From Romanomermis culicivorax (Eukaryota > Nematoda > Enoplea > Mermithida > Mermithidae): DNA of 64,000 nt. Location of the stretch: NCBI GenBank assembly GCA_963922205.1, contig CAWUHX010000227.1, positions 1 to 64,000 on the forward strand, given 5' to 3'. Below the pieces are notes generated by a model. It was not told the DNA's origin, ran no database searches, and worked only from the letters and a program-made list of their open reading frames with translations. How positions within the stretch are numbered: the stretch's first letter is position 1; each line of letters begins with the position of its first letter. A program made the position numbers and the translations under genes. Shown here piece by piece: positions 1 through 26,700 of the stretch.

Positions 1-26
1 AAGCAGTGGTATCAACGCAGAGTACT
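1..26 (+). other. Synthetic library adapter at contig end
   Basis: The first 26 bases are the template-switching / cDNA-amplification primer sequence that begins AAGCAGTGGTATCAACGC, ending in GAGTACT. Genomic exon sequence follows directly, in the middle of exon 5 of receptor gene A. This is not biological. The same oligonucleotide is, from memory, used in PCR-amplified low-input genomic libraries. Intron sequence follows at base 94, so the molecule was genomic DNA and not cDNA. Confidence 0.95.
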
Positions 27-11841
<11,815 letters not shown>

Positions 11842-12028
11842 AGTTCAACCTGTTTTTGATTCAATGATTTTGAAGCAATGGTCTGATATACGTTTTATTA
11901 CTGTGCACAGCCTCCTGAAGAGCAGAAAGAACAATTCACCACTGCATTTGCGTGGTTAATTCAGCTGAGTTTAGCACACATTTTTATAGCATATCAATCC
12001 CTTTCTCTTTTTTATACCTTGTGTTTCT

Positions 12029-12256
12029 ATAGTCTATTTTATAAAACGCGTTTAAAAATGAAAAATTATTACTATCCTGAAACTATTTACGGCAAGCTTT
12101 TATTGTAGAATTTTTCACTCAAAAATTGTTAAAGATTAACTGAGTATGCTCACAAATCTCTCATGCTATGCTCAGCAGGTTATCGTAAAAATATGAAATC
12201 CTACTTGCTTTTCACTTTTACTATTTAGAAGCAATGTAGGAAAAAACAGACTGTAT
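12029..12256. repeat. MITE family 1 copy
   Basis: Nearly full copy between genes A and B: ATAGTCTATTTTATAAAA at the left, CCTACTTGCTTTTCACTTT inside, AAAAAACAGACTGTAT at the right. Confidence 0.75.
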
Positions 12257-12971
12257 GCGGGCCACTGTTTATATCATAATTGTATGTTGCGTTTAATTTT
12301 TGTACAGTAAATAGATTATGAAGCCCTTCAACTCGATTGGTTAACATTTTGTCATTCCTTACATATCATTACCAATATAGTACTACAGGTCTTCTTGTTA
12401 TAATGCATCCGCTCTAAAGTCAAAACGTGTTTGTATTTTTGTGGAAATGTTTTTTCCTGGTCAAGGGGGCATCGCAGGTATTCTTTGAAGCCATTTCAGC
12501 ACACTTTATAGCACACACGACACACCACAAATGCATTGATCATTTTTTTTACTAACGATGCAGACACGGTAATAATATAGATAGTTTTGATTTTGCCGCA
12601 AAAACTTAATTTTGAAAAAAAACATAAAAACAAAAAAGCAACAAAAGAGATCTCATGGAAACACAAATTATGCCGTCAAAATGTTTTCCAGTCATTTAGA
12701 ATTCCAACAGTATTTTCTGTTAGTGGATCCTCACAAACATCAAGGTTCATAATTTTTCTTTGATAAGCGTGTACTGTAGTATACATCCATATTTTGTTAA
12801 CTGCCAGTTTTCGACAATTTTCCAATTGATGCTAAATTTTGCGGAGTTTGCAACGATGCAATCCTGACCATTAACTGTATCATGATTTCGGAGCATTTGT
12901 CGTTGGTTTCCTTTTCATCATGTTTTCTCGAAATGTTTCTACCTTTGTCACAAGCGGTTTTTTATTGCCGA

Positions 12972-13225
12972 AAACTATAATTTGTTTTTCGTGAAATGCT
13001 TCTAAATAATAAAAGTGGAAAGCAAGTACTATTCCGTATTTTTACAATTTTCTGCTGAACCATATGTCACAACGAGCTGCAAATTTGTGAGCTTACTCAA
13101 CCAACCGTAAGCAATTTTTTGAGCAAAAGACTTTACTGCAAAAGCTTTGTGTGAATGATTTTGACGATGGTACTGATTTTTGTCATTCTTCAATTTAGAA
13201 GCATTTTATAAAAAAACAGACTATT
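12972..13225. repeat. MITE family 1 copy, inverted orientation
   Basis: Nearly full copy in the opposite orientation to the one at 12029: GTGGAAAGCAAGTACTATT near the left, TTATAAAAAAACAGACTATT at the right. Confidence 0.75.
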
Positions 13226-13398
13226 GACACTGCTATATTTTCATGGTCAAACAATCAAATGACCGTATCGCTGAGATTAATAATATTAGTAATAATTCCT
13301 CCAATAGTCCCTTGTGAAACGAACTTTCCAGAACTAAGCACTATACTTCCCATCAATATTTTGATGTAAAGCTCTCTAAAAGACAAACATTCCACGTG

Positions 13399-13506
13399 TA
13401 AAGCCCTATTCAGAAGTGCAGTCGCCGACTGTCGCCGACCATCGCTGACTGCCGCCGACCGTCGGCGACAAAAAGCTAGGATTTTTTAATTCTGAATAGG
13501 ATTTAA
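13399..13506. repeat. MITE family 3 copy (AAGCCCTATTCAGAAG ends)
   Basis: Short palindromic element between genes A and B. Left AAGCCCTATTCAGAAGTGCA, right TTCTGAATAGGATTTAA, with a GC-rich core of repeated GTCGCCGAC. Confidence 0.75.
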
Positions 13507-13525
13507 CGTTTTTCATGGTCTATTA

Positions 13526-14332
13526 CCAAGTGAGCGGATTCCCAAGTGAGCAGATTCCCAAGTGAGAGAATTTCCAAGTGAGTGAATTCATAATTGAGTT
13601 TGACATGCTCAAGTTTTTCATCGTTGTAGGTGTCAAAAAACTTTTGTAAAAAATATAAACAGAAAAATGCCGGAAGAAATAAAAGATCAACGGAAAGGAA
13701 ACATTAAAAAAGGAAGGCGTTAAGAATGCGTGAAAATATGTTGAAAAGCAGTGGAAAAAGAAAGAAAACATGAAAAAAGTGACAAGAGAGAAAAACCAAT
13801 AAAAAAGAAATAAACAATTGTATCGTAAAATTGAAAAAAGAGCGAAAACAAGAAAGGAGCTAGAGGATAGAAAAAAGAAAAGATAGGGGAATAAAATCAA
13901 AAACCAAGACGAAATACAAGTAAGAATGAAGAAAAATCACAAAGGAGAAGATGGCATAGGAAACAGATCATGTCAAACTGTATAAGATTTTCACGGGAGG
14001 CTGTAGTTATTCAAAATGACAACTTGTAATGTATTGTTTCATGAGAAAAAAGAAAGAAGTTTGTGAAAAGAAAAAAGAGAAGAAACGTGAAAACATCCAT
14101 AAACGAAATGATAATTAACACGCACAGAAAACGAAAGAAAAAAATACAGACAGAAAAATTTAAGACAAAGAAGTAAAATACTGCATTTCCGATCGCTCAT
14201 TTGAGAATCGCTCAATCGAGAATTCGCTCATTTGAAAATGCGTTCTTTTAGGAATCGCTCACATGAAAATCACTCACTTGATAATTGCTCTCTTGGAAAT
14301 CTCTCACCTGAGAATCGATCAAATGAGAATAC
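13526..14332. mobile_element. Foldback-like element with tandem-repeat inverted ends
   Basis: Between copies A and B. The left end is a short array of a roughly 16-bp unit (CAAGTGAGCGGATTCC). The right end is an array of its complement (GAATCGCTCACTTGAG type units). The middle 500 bases are strongly purine-rich on the + strand. It has the architecture of foldback elements, with a related copy at 51627-52762. No transposase is seen. Confidence 0.65.
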
Positions 14333-14771
14333 CCTTGTTTTATCAGTTCCAATAAATATTAGTAATAAAATTACTACTGCCCCAATATGACTAATTAATA
14401 TTTTATGAAACATTCCCCTGGACTGATATAGATATGAGTCAATTAGATAGCTACATGCCACCCACTGTAGTATGACGTGTTGGTAAATTTGAATCGTCAA
14501 GAAAATTTTAGTCATCTAATTCTAGGTTGCTCTAAGATTCAACTATAACCGCTCAGCTAACGAATCTTTTCTGCGCCATATATTGTCATCATGGAGATGA
14601 ACTTCTGATAGCAGCACTTCCTGCTGATACGAAATATACCTGCAGTCCAACATGTTATTAATTGAAATCAGTACCTCGAGCCTCAAACGTAAACTAGCAA
14701 AACTATGTCATGGGTTGGATGAAAATATGGCTTTGCTATTGAATCCTTCATCACTGTTTACTTCAAGAACC

Positions 14772-17700
14772 ATGTTGAAGTTATTGCTCTCCATGCTAAG
14801 TTTTACCACACATTTCAACTTTGGATTTGATGGTTATACTACAGAAGTATTGAAATGGCCTAACGAAATTCGAGTTGCTGCAATATACGCAATCACGATC
14901 GACAAACTTTATTTGGTGACATTGAAAAGGGCAGAAGATGATCTGAAAGAAGCTAAAATAGTTCCTCAACACGTCAATTTTAAGTAAGCATATTTTTTGC
15001 ATACTCGTATGAGAATGAGCTTATGATTCATCGGATTTCGAGCATTAATCATAAAACTTACTTTTATTCTCTGCTTTGTCAATCTCCTTATAAAACTAAG
15101 AAGATTTTCCTCCAAATTGTTGGTAATCATCTTTGAAACTGTCGAAATAGCTGAAATATTGCTTCTACGTGCAATCAATATGAGGAAAAAATAGAATTGA
15201 GCTTATTGGATATTATTGTTGATTATGTTCTGCATTTACTTGAATTTAGTTCGTCATAGAGTATCAGAGTAATGCAGTACTATATTATAGAAGTGAATCT
15301 TGAAGTTTCTATTTCTACCGCGAGCTGAAATACAGGATTTTAAAGAACTTCTACTGTATAGTCAGACCATGGCCATTGAACATAAATACGATTTCTAGAT
15401 TTTTCATTGCCGGACCATCTTGCGACGAGAGTACTGCAATGAATTTTTCGTGGCATATGTATAAACAAGATCGAATCAATGTGTTCATCGGTCCAGAATG
15501 CTCGTCAGGTAATATCATATACGAGTTAAATGTCTCAATACCCTGTTATCTTTCATATCATGAATAGGAACACAAATTTAAATTTTTCACCTGCTGTGTT
15601 AACTGAAGCATGTATGCAATTCGTTGGATGTGGTAGTACTACTACTACTACGCTCTTCCTTATTCGAGGAAACGAGATGGTTACCAACACCATACCCAAA
15701 GCCACACAGTTCTACAGACAAGTTATGCATGGTACTTTTAGCATACAAGCATACAAGACAAATGTGCTACCGACTGCCCCATCTGGAGCACATGGGTGAT
15801 TCATGAAAATTGATCAATAGTGGCAGTGTTGTGTGAGTAGAAGGTGCTTCCTGAAGGGAGAGCAGGCTAGATGCAACGGGCCATGTAAGGATAATATCTC
15901 CACAGCATGTCAATATATTGTATTCAGATACAGTTTAAGGTGAAGCTTAACATTCTCAACATGTTTAGTTTGCAGATAAGCGAGTTTTTGTATTTTATGG
16001 CAGTTGTTCAACATAGAGAGTTTCGTTGGAGCTTGAGGCGAAACTCAGTCGTAGCTTAAGTCTTGTTGATGGAAAAAATTATCTTTTTCAAAACAATTCA
16101 CCATCCAATGTCAGAGGATCAATTCCTCTGACTTTTGGTCCTATATCTTATTCATTTTGTTTCTGAAGCTTTGTAGTCAAAGTAAGTTGACTTTTCATTA
16201 GGTAAGCAAATATGTCAAAACGGTTTGTGTTATAATATTATTCTTGGTACAAAAACAAATGGATGACAAAATTTTGCGTGTAAGAAAGTATTGTGTGACG
16301 TCCAAATTCTAAAGAGGTTAAAAAAATCGGATTGCTGCTACACGTTAGGTCGGTCATTAACATTTTACATTGCCTCGTCAGTAACTGCAAGCTGAAGAAG
16401 GATGGTAATTTGCTTTGCCCAATCGGCTAGAGCATTCCCATTGGAAATGCAAATTTTGGGTGCATTCTCCAATAGTGCTTAATTTTTATGAAAGCACCAC
16501 CATTATGTGAAGGCCACGATGATTTATTAACCCTCTTGTCGGAAGAGTTTTGGGAGCGATTTAAGCAATCAGTTTAATCACGGACTGTTGCATTGCTTAG
16601 AATGTTTCATAAATCGTTTAGCTCAATTGGTTAGAGCATGTTTTTGGACTCAATCTATTTGGAGTAGCCACCATGACATCAGTCTTTTGACAAATAAATA
16701 GACAAAGTTATTTTGAGTATCTATTCTATCTACCTTTCAAATTTCATTCTTCAATATAGCTTTAGCAATTACTGCATTGCTAGCCTCGAATTTGAACCTG
16801 CCGGCGTTTGCACCATTTAGCATAGCAGCCAGTTTGGGGAACAAAGTGAAGTACACAACGTTGACTCGTATTTCTCACTATTTGAATCAAGTGGAAGCAG
16901 TGGCCACCTTAATAGCCTACTACAACTGGTCTCGTGTGGCCATATTCAGGAACATTGGAGCCGTTTGCGACGTCTGTCTGGCCGGTATCGGAGACGCACT
17001 TCGCTACCAGAGTGTAGATATCGCGACGACGCTCGTCGCCAATTTTTCTAATCCCGATGATGTCAGATATACTTTGATAGAGTTGAAAACGTGGGCTCGA
17101 AGTAAGATGTATTCTTGACCTTGTTTCTAATGTAGTTCTAAAAATAAATGAATTTTGAAACAAGACGCATGAAAGATTACGTGAATGTAAAAAAGATTCA
17201 TAAAGTTCACCCTATTTTGGCGCCTAAAAGCTAGTTCTGTAAAAACACATAATAGTGGAACCTGGAAGGTAAAATAATATGTCTCATGAAACATTATTAA
17301 AATTGATTTCATTTTCTGCATGATCTACAGTTTTGTTTCTATTCTGTGAAGTCAGATATCCTGAAATATTTATACTTTCAAAACTTATGCTCATCCCTTC
17401 ACTAAATAATATCCTTTCTAGTCAGAATGGATTCTAAATTTTTTGGTCAATCATTCCTGCAAAAAAAATTAAAGTCCTTGATAAAACACTATGCTCAATT
17501 AGCAAGCCGCGAATTTGTTAAAAAAATTACATATAAATCGTAGTTGAAGTTTATTTTCTTGGAATTATGTCATTTTTCAACTGTTGAGATCACTAGGATG
17601 TTTTGAAGATCAAAGTTAAAAATATCCAACAACGGAATTGAAACACCGATGTCTTACCTAAAAGCCACTGTACACGAAAAATATGTTAAATGATGATAGT

Positions 17701-20700
17701 GATTATATGCAAAAAAATAGTGATTATATGCAAAATACGTTTTCAAATAATTCATTTAAGTTATACAATTGGAAACTAACCTGGACATCGACTGCTGAAT
17801 TTACTTTTATCCTTTTTTCAAATTTTTAGTCGTAGTTGTATGTGGTGGATATACTCCTGACACAGCATTGCCTATGTTATTGGAAGCTTATAGTCAGAAC
17901 ATGACTTATCCCAATTATGTGTTCATCATTCCCAACTTCATAAGCCCGTCATTTACTCCATGGGAACCATGGCAGGACCAGGCCATAAACTCATCGACAG
18001 CTGCTCAATATATTCTCATTTATAAAAGTGTTGTTGTGGTAAGTCTAGTCTGAATGATATCGGTTTTGAATTAGTTACATGCATATGCACAAAAAATTGC
18101 ATTTCAGACCGATTCGTACGTCATATCAAGTCAAATTTCGACAAAACAAAATTCGTTTATTGACGATTATGTCGATAAACACGAACAAGAATTTCGTAAT
18201 TACAGTTCAGATGTAAGTAAAACTGATTGAATAAGCTATATTCCATTTTTGTGAAAATGTAACTCCAAATGTAACGAATTACCAACACAAGTGCATTTGA
18301 CGCAGAGTGCATGTACAGTATTTACTCGTAGATGAAGTTCCAGTTCACCTTAATTAATTTGGAGGACAATATTCATGACGCTGTGATCGGAATCCAATTT
18401 TAATGCTTTCTCCTCTATGATTCAATTGTGTTTGTCTTGAGGTTAGTCCCTGAATGATTTAAATGACGTCTGCAATACACTATAAATCTCTAACTATATA
18501 CGACTAAATACTGTATCTTACTCAAGGAAGTCTATTGTCAATAGAGTCAGTAGGGTGCAACAGTTCTAAATAGACCAGTAGTGTCGAGAAACCCAAAATT
18601 TCAGAAACGTCAAATTTCAGTTCAAATAAGTTCAAATTCCTGAAAAGAAGTCAAAATGTTTTTTCGAAAAAATAAGGTTAAAAATATATTTTTTCGGCTC
18701 ACATATGAATTCTGCCGACAGACCTACACATTAACAAAATTTTTAAAATGGATTGAACTGACACTGGTGTATTGAATTTTATTTTAAAATCGTACATTTG
18801 ATGTTAGATATTTTCACATAAAAACGCGGTTCTTAACGCTTATGCCGGCTGTCGTACCGTGTCGTCAAAACACTATCTAAAATTTGAATACTCATTATTT
18901 TTTTGATCTTGTTAGTTGCTAACAATGTTGTCGATTTTTTGAAAAATACATTTAAAAGGCACTCATGTCATGTATGAAGATGACGTCAATTCAGTGAGCT
19001 TACAAAGGTGGCGAAATTGGTGGCAGAATCTGAATGCAAAAAAATATAAGTACGAATGTTCCACTGCTGAAAAATTAAAAATACAAAAAATTGCAGCGCT
19101 GGATAGTTGATAAAAGAAAACACATTTTGCAATGCTGATTGTGGTCGTAAAATTTTGATTCACTGTAGATAGTTTTCGAAAAAATTTGCAGCAATTAGAA
19201 GAAGCATTAGCTGCTTTCCTGAAATATCCACATGTTTCTAGAGCTGTTTAACCAGTCAAAAATATTGAAAATAGTATCTTCTGCAAAGAATTTTTATTCT
19301 GATTCAAATGTATTTATTACAGCAAAAGGGATTTTATTTTGAATAAAATCATGACAATATCGTGCATCAAAACACCCAACAAAGCCAAAAACCAAATTTC
19401 TAAAAAAAAACAGAAACTGTCCAGACCTGTCCAAAAAGTCCCAAGTTTGGGGTTTTCCCCTTGGTAGGCAACATTGGAAACCAGACACAAGCTGACGTTT
19501 CTGCGTAACCTAAGTTTGGTTTAACTGCAAGTGGAAGCGCTAGCTTGCAATAAAAAAGAATGAGGGTTTTGCCAGATTTTTTAGTAAATAATACATTATA
19601 TAAGACTAGAAATTTGTGAGTATACAGAACTCACCCTCAGCATTTTTTTGAGTGAAAGATTTTACGGTAAGAGCTCTATGTAAACGATTTTGACGACAGT
19701 ACTGCTTTGTGTCACTTTTCCATTTGGAAGCATTTTATAAAAAACAGACTTTTTCAGTTCAATATGCCATTGACCACATTTTATGATGCAATGTACCTGT
19801 ATGGCATTGCACTAAACAAGACTATCACCGTTGGGGCTAATTTCACATATGGATCGGCGATTTTCGAGGCAACGAAAAATGCAACTTTTACAGGTGCATA
19901 ACGTTCTATTATGTGATAAATTTTGCCTGAATGCACATTGAATTCCAAGGGGCTTTTGGTCGTGTTACGATGAACTCGAATGCCGATCGGTCTACTCGTT
20001 TTGTTGCCCAACGTATTCTACAATCTGGGAAATTGGAAACTTTTTTGTTTTTTAGCAGACCGTTCCCCGATGATGATATCCGTGTAAGTTGCACCAATTT
20101 TTTAATTCTGGTCAGGAAAGAAAAGCACATTGGATACGAAATGAAGCACGATTCCAGAATTGAGGGATAAGCAGACCTGCACCTCGATACTGCAGGTAAT
20201 GTCTGGAGCTGAAAACCCCAAATCCAAGTCACCAAAAGTCTAAATCTGTATTCACACCGTTGAAGCCGGAACAGAAGAAAGAAGTTGTTCCGCGGCATAA
20301 TGCTCACTTACATGAGATAGAAAAGTGCACTGGAACCAACTGAGTGACCTTTGTGACTACTAGTCACTTCAATGCTTGTTTGAGCAAACATTATCAGAAT
20401 CAAGTGGAGACAATAATCGGTAATCTAGTAGGGATCACAGCTATCCATACACCTGCAGCAAGCTACATACATTTGGATTCATAGACCTCACGACAAGTAC
20501 CCAATTTCTTGCATTTTCAAACCGAAAGTTTCTGCTCATCTCAAAATGTGTATATCTAAATGGAATCGAGCAGCTTCCTACGTAATGTTAAAGGCATATC
20601 AGGATCAGACCTAATGTGTGTGGTCAAGCAATATAAACTTGACTACGTAATCACCCCAATCACAATCTATCAATCCTAATCTATTGCTTAATTAAACTGA

Positions 20701-23700
20701 AATGAAAAATCAGACGTGAAAAGTTATTAGTATTTAAGAACAGGATTTCTGCTTGATATTGCCTCATAAATTCATAAAAGTTGGCAAGATCTGTCGTACC
20801 ATCTACTATTTGTGGAAACTATGTGCTCAAATTCACTGACTTTCTATAGGTGACAAATATAACAGGCACACCCGATTGGGGCACACCAGGCAACAAACCC
20901 ATCAACGACACGCCAGCATGCGGTTTTTCCGGCGAACTTTGTCGTGTAAAACCATCGGACTACCTATTGTGTAAGAGATGAAGATGTGTACCTTTGTCGT
21001 TGAATATTCACACACCACATTCAGCACGTATCAAACTTGTTACGAAACCTATAACAATCACAAAATCAGTTAATCGGTTGAATTTTGGAATGAGAATCAC
21101 AATATGTTACTTTATAGTCTGTTTTTCTTTGTAAACAACAAAACAGGGACAGAAATATTATTTTCGATTTTAGCGACTTCTGGCTAAACTATATGCTACT
21201 TGGGATTAGAAATTTATATGCGTACTCAACTAACATTTAAGTTTTCTTCTAATGAAAAATCTTACAGTAGAAGCTTTATGTAAAATATTTCGACAGCAGT
21301 ACTGATTTTCTTCATTTTAGATACTTGACTTTATGAAATTCAATAGGACATCGTTAATCATAACTATTTCAAATTATTTTTTACCTGTGCACTCATTGTG
21401 ATGTTATTTACGTAAAAAACTATTTGTATTGTCCAACATTTCAGATTTGATACTGGCTTCTATATGCTTTATCTTAGCACTGGGTTTGATTATTGGAATT
21501 TGTTTATACAGGTACTGTAATCACATCTGTAGGCAGAGGGGTTGGGGGCCATCGTCCCCCCCCCCAAATATTTCAGGTGTTAAAAAACCTGAGGACTTTT
21601 GGTTTTTTTCTTCGAGAAAAAGTCCAGTCAGAAATGCCAGTTTTACAGTAAATTTAGTGAAAAAATGTGTGCCCCTCCCGAAAAAAATTCCTGGCTACAG
21701 GCTTGGATATAATGTATTCAACTGTAATATACGCTATTTAGGAAACGACAATTCGAAATGATTCAGTTAGAAACGTTATGGAAGGTAGACATGAAATGCT
21801 TCATGCAACTACGAAGGTCGGCGAGGGTAATGACTTTTCCCAGATTTCTCACTCCTATGCTACTTAGAACTACTACTGCTAGTGCTACAGGGTGTCCAAA
21901 AGCTTTGGTACTTAGGGGTAAAGCAATAGTGTAAAGTCATGGTCTAAATCAATTTTCACCATTAGATGGAGCGTTTAATTTTATACGGAAAAAGTTTTTT
22001 TTTGTTTATTTGTGTCAATGTCCAAAGTTAGGGAGTCCGATTGAGAAGAAAGACTGAAATAATTATGGTGGTTTCTTGGCCAATTGTTGCAACGTTTATC
22101 AATCGATTTTAGATTGAAAAACGCTTGAAAAGATCCACCCACTATGTCGCAATGAACTTGATCGATGTCCGATTGATAGCTTGACTGATGAGCGTCCAAT
22201 TGAGCTCTCGAAAGAATCCGAGTCTTTCATTTCTGATTTGATTGAAAATTTTCTCCCTCATTGCTTTTACGCTTTGTTGCTGTTCGCGAAGCTTATGGTA
22301 AACTTTTCCATGCAGAAGAAAATGCTCTTTTGAGTGGCGTATCCAAAAATAGACCAGTTTCTTCGTACCCCCTGTCCCGACGCTTCTGGATACCCTGTAC
22401 TTTAGAATTGTACTTCAAGGATATGTATCACTTTTGAGCACACATCACAACTGGGAAAAATTGGGGGAGGTCAATTAAGGTCAATAGCCGACCTCTAATC
22501 ACTCATAACTTGGTCAAAAAAGAAGTTGAACCATTCATTTGTATTTATGAATAAGATCTATCGATCTATATTCCGTTCGTTGAAGTTTGGGTAGAAAAAA
22601 ATTCCTGCTCGCCTTGAAAAGTCACTACTTGAGTGGGGTCACTTAGCCGGATGAGCTCCCATATCTCATGAGAAAGTCGAAACTCGGTCACAATGGCATA
22701 TGAATTTGGCAACATTAGAAATCAGTAGTTTTTGTTCAGTCATTGGCATCATCACGGATGACAATCATGTCACGCGAAAATACGTTCGCTCACGCAGCAA
22801 GCAGGTATAGCCTGACTAGAATTAATCAGCCGCACGACGTTCTGGTTGGACTCTATTTCGGGCAACGAGTTTGGGCGAAAAAATACAACAAACTAGGTCG
22901 AATCAGTTTCAAGAAAGAGGATCTCATATATATTAAAGCGGTAACTCTAGTTAATATCACACACATGAGGCTCAAGTATATAGCATGAGTAGCTTCATAA
23001 ATTATATTCCACTCTTATATATTTGCCATATAACGTATCTTCTAGAACTGAGGTAATTGTTGTGAGGTATATCCGTCGTTATCGTGTTTTCTGCAGGGAC
23101 TGTTCTTTTCTGAAACTGACGGAAATCTTTTTTTTACTGCATCATTAAAAATAATGCTTACTTTGAGAATGTGACTACAAAGTCAAGTGGAAGCATTGTG
23201 TCTCAATTCAGCGCCAGTCTCACTTTTGTCCCCGTCTCACTTTTCTGCCATCACACTTTGGCGCCCGTCTCACCTTGGCGCCCGTCTACTTTGGTACATG
23301 ATATGTCCTATGAACCGGCGATATGTTCTCAAATAAGCAAATTTGTCTGTAGTTTCCGTGCTTCTGTGTTCTCATTAGTTGGTTTCACTCGTAAAATTTG
23401 TGCAAAAATGTTTTTACCATGCCTGTAATTGGGAGGGTTGGGTGGGACATCCCCAACTTGGCCAACCCTATAGCCAACCTCCCCAACCCTTCCTAACTTG
23501 GAAAAATTAGTAAAATTTGGCAAAAAAGTGTCTTTTTTGGCCTTTTTTTGGGAAACTATGTCATTTTTACAAAAAGAATATTCATTTAGATGAACTGGTT
23601 AAATGCAGTACTATGCCTTGGATAGCCGACAGATTACTGTTAACGTTGCGGTCTTTTCTGTACTGCGTTCTGAGCAATATCGTTTAGTTACAGTACATTT

Positions 23701-26700
23701 TTATACTTTGCCTGAAACAGATCTGTATCCGTTTGGTTTTACAGAAATTTCTCAATTTTCCAGAGTCGAAACTTTAAGCCCAATTCAGAAGTGCAGTCGC
23801 CGATTATCGGCGACGAAAATCGAAGGTGTTTTTCGCTTTTGAATTGGGCTTTCTTTAAATTGCCTATTCATTCCATAGAGTCGTCAACTGTCGCCGACAA
23901 AAATCCTGGGATTTTTCTTTTCTGAATAGGGCTTTACATTCTCACCATACTTCATAAAAAAACAACAATCAAAATATGGTATACCATGAGAGATACCAAA
24001 AATAAATACGATAAGACATTCTCAACTACCTTACAATACCTACCTCGCCAAAAAAACCGTGAAATACTAAGAATACCATGAAATAGCAAATCGTCATGAA
24101 ATAGAAAAAGATTGATGGTTTTTTAGCTTAACATAACTTCTTTCATTCATAAGTGACAATTTTAAGTTGGTCCAACACTACAGTAACTCAGTAATTTCTT
24201 ACTTATGCGCAGTGCTATGGCATATTTTCATATTTTAATGTTCTCAGTTGATATGATTCACTGACAAACGGAGTTATTCTCTAATAACGTTTCACACCAA
24301 ACTATCGTTGCTAAGAAATCACTATTAATCCAGTGTTGAGCCTGCCATTATCACGAATTTAGATGAAAGAAATCAAGCACGACAATATCAACAAGTTTGT
24401 TGGATTTGCGGCAAATGAAGTGAACTACCTCTATAGTTTTTGGAACATTTGCTCCCGAGGCAGTTTGGAAGACGTTCTTCTCAACGATGTGATCAAAATA
24501 GACGACGTTCTTCAAGTTTCGCTGATACGAGACGTAGTTTCGGTAATCGAATAGCTTCATGTAGCGAGTTTTCACTACCTGATCATTTTTAGGCATTGTG
24601 CTATTTGCATACGTCACCGATTGGATGCCACGGTAGATTTTACGCAAAAAATTGTCTGGTTGATGGACGATGGACTGTGAAAGTGACCAATTATGGAATG
24701 AATCGAGTTTTTCAAACTTTGACTAGCCAACAAGCAATTCAAATTGATAAAACAATACCGGATAATAGTAAGTTGTCATTCTAAATCCTGAAATAAACTG
24801 ATAGTCTTGTGTTTTAAAACTCAATTGATTTTTGAAGAATTTTTTATGGAGTATATTTGTTGAGACATAACTTCATAAAATTGATTGTTTCAATAAAGCT
24901 GGTAGGTATAGTAGGCACCATAGGCTCAATAAATAAATGAAATAAGGTGACAGTTGAAGATAAAAATCGAAATAACTGGTTTAAAAAACTTGATAAAATA
25001 ATAAATAGACTAAAAATAATGATAAGATCAAAATTATAACCTTGGCAAGAAAGTAATGTTGAAAATTTGACTCAATTTTCAAAGTTTTATTACATTTGCA
25101 TGGAGCATAATTAATCATCAAAATATGCCCCAAAAGTATCAATCACACTTTGCAATGTCGCAGGTAGCATTGCAATGCCTGCATAATAAAACGATTGGAC
25201 CGTTGAATCAAAAAAGCTCTAGATGAACGTTTCGACCTGGTCATCATTTTCAAATTCCATTATAAAAAGGCAATTCTGCAATGGCTGGAATAAATAACAA
25301 TCTGATGGTGCAATGTATAGTGAATATGGTGGATGGGGTAACAACCCCAATTTAATTCCTGGATTTTTACCTGGATAATGTCAGCAGTATGTGGATTGGC
25401 ATTGTCATGGAAAAAAGTACTCCTTTGCCGTTTATCAATGAAGGCAGCTTTTAAATCACGGCATTTTGTATGCAATCAGCCTGGCCCTCATAGCAGTGAT
25501 GGTCAAACTAAGTGGAAGCAGCCCGAAGTGAACGATTCCCTGGGTTGACCACCATACACATAACATAACCCTGTGCTGGTTTAGAGCCTTCGCTGATCCA
25601 TTGGCACCTCTGGATGATGTCAACATACACAACCCACTTATCATCTCCAGTGATGATTTGATCAAAGATAGGCTCAATTTTGTACCGTGGAAGTAACAAC
25701 ATGGAAATGATAACATGATGTTGCATATCATGATGACTCAATTTGTGAGGCACCCATGTTTGGAGCTTGCAATCCTTGTTCATCTGCTTCATTCAATTTT
25801 TAATAACAGTGAGGACTTCTGCTATTCCCCTAGTAGTTACTTTAGGACCAAGGTCCACCTGTTCTTGAATGTCTGCTTCTGATACTTCGCCTGGTCATCC
25901 ATTAGGAGGTTCATATTTGATACTGCAGGTACCTGTCCTAAACTTTGCACACCATCATTCAGCTGCACGTTCCGACGCAGCAGGTTCACTATATACTTGC
26001 CATATATTTCTCGTTGCCTCAGCTGCAGTTCTGCTCAAATCATACTCATACAAAATGCAATGACATATATGGTCCAAGAGGTAACACCGTTTTGTTCAAC
26101 TGAAAACCGACACCATTTTTCAAAACAATAATGTTTGCTCATCCAAACAAACAATCAACAACGCAATATATTTGGCTGGATTAAGTTAATTGATAATACA
26201 TGACCAAAAATTGACATTACTTTCTTGTCAACCCAAGGTTTAATGGGCCTGATAAATTAAAAATCAACCATTAATAATAAAATCCAAGGTACTAGTCTCA
26301 ATGGGATTAATATATTGATGAACGAAATACTAATTTATATAATAAATGTAAAAATTAATTTAAAATCTAATATGGGCTCTTTTGGAGAATTGGAGAATTG
26401 GAGAAAGAAGAGATTGGCAAAAAACGTATCACCATGGAAGATATTCATAATCTAATCGTCTGTAGCAGATCTATGAAAATGATTCTTTTATATAAAATTT
26501 TAATGATTTATCCTTACTTCAAATTAATATTGAAGGGTATAATATCCCCAAAAGTTTTGAAAATTGTCGACTTTTGAGATAGGTATTGAATCTTAAATCA
26601 ATGGACACTGCCACCCTGCGGAAGATGAATGTGAAAAAAGGGTAATGCGGATCGAAAAATTCAAGTGTATTTGCAATAGTTCATCCCCAGGAAAAAATAT

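Larger units (their letters stand above)
11842..14771. other. Intergenic region A to B
   Basis: Holds two MITE family 1 copies, a family 3 copy and the foldback-like element. The remaining sequence is AT-rich and without a credible gene. The promoter of copy B should lie in 14333-14771; no clear TATA box or other site was recognised. Confidence 0.7.

Noticed and set aside
14652-14771. Start of gene B at the upstream ATG (14652)
   Set aside because: It would add 40 residues before a clear signal peptide that begins at the ATG at 14772.
16616-16680. tRNA gene (TAGCTCAATTGGTTAGAGC resembles a tRNA A-box region)
   Set aside because: No anticodon arm and no B-box follow at the right distance; probably a tRNA-derived repeat fragment in intron 2 of copy B.
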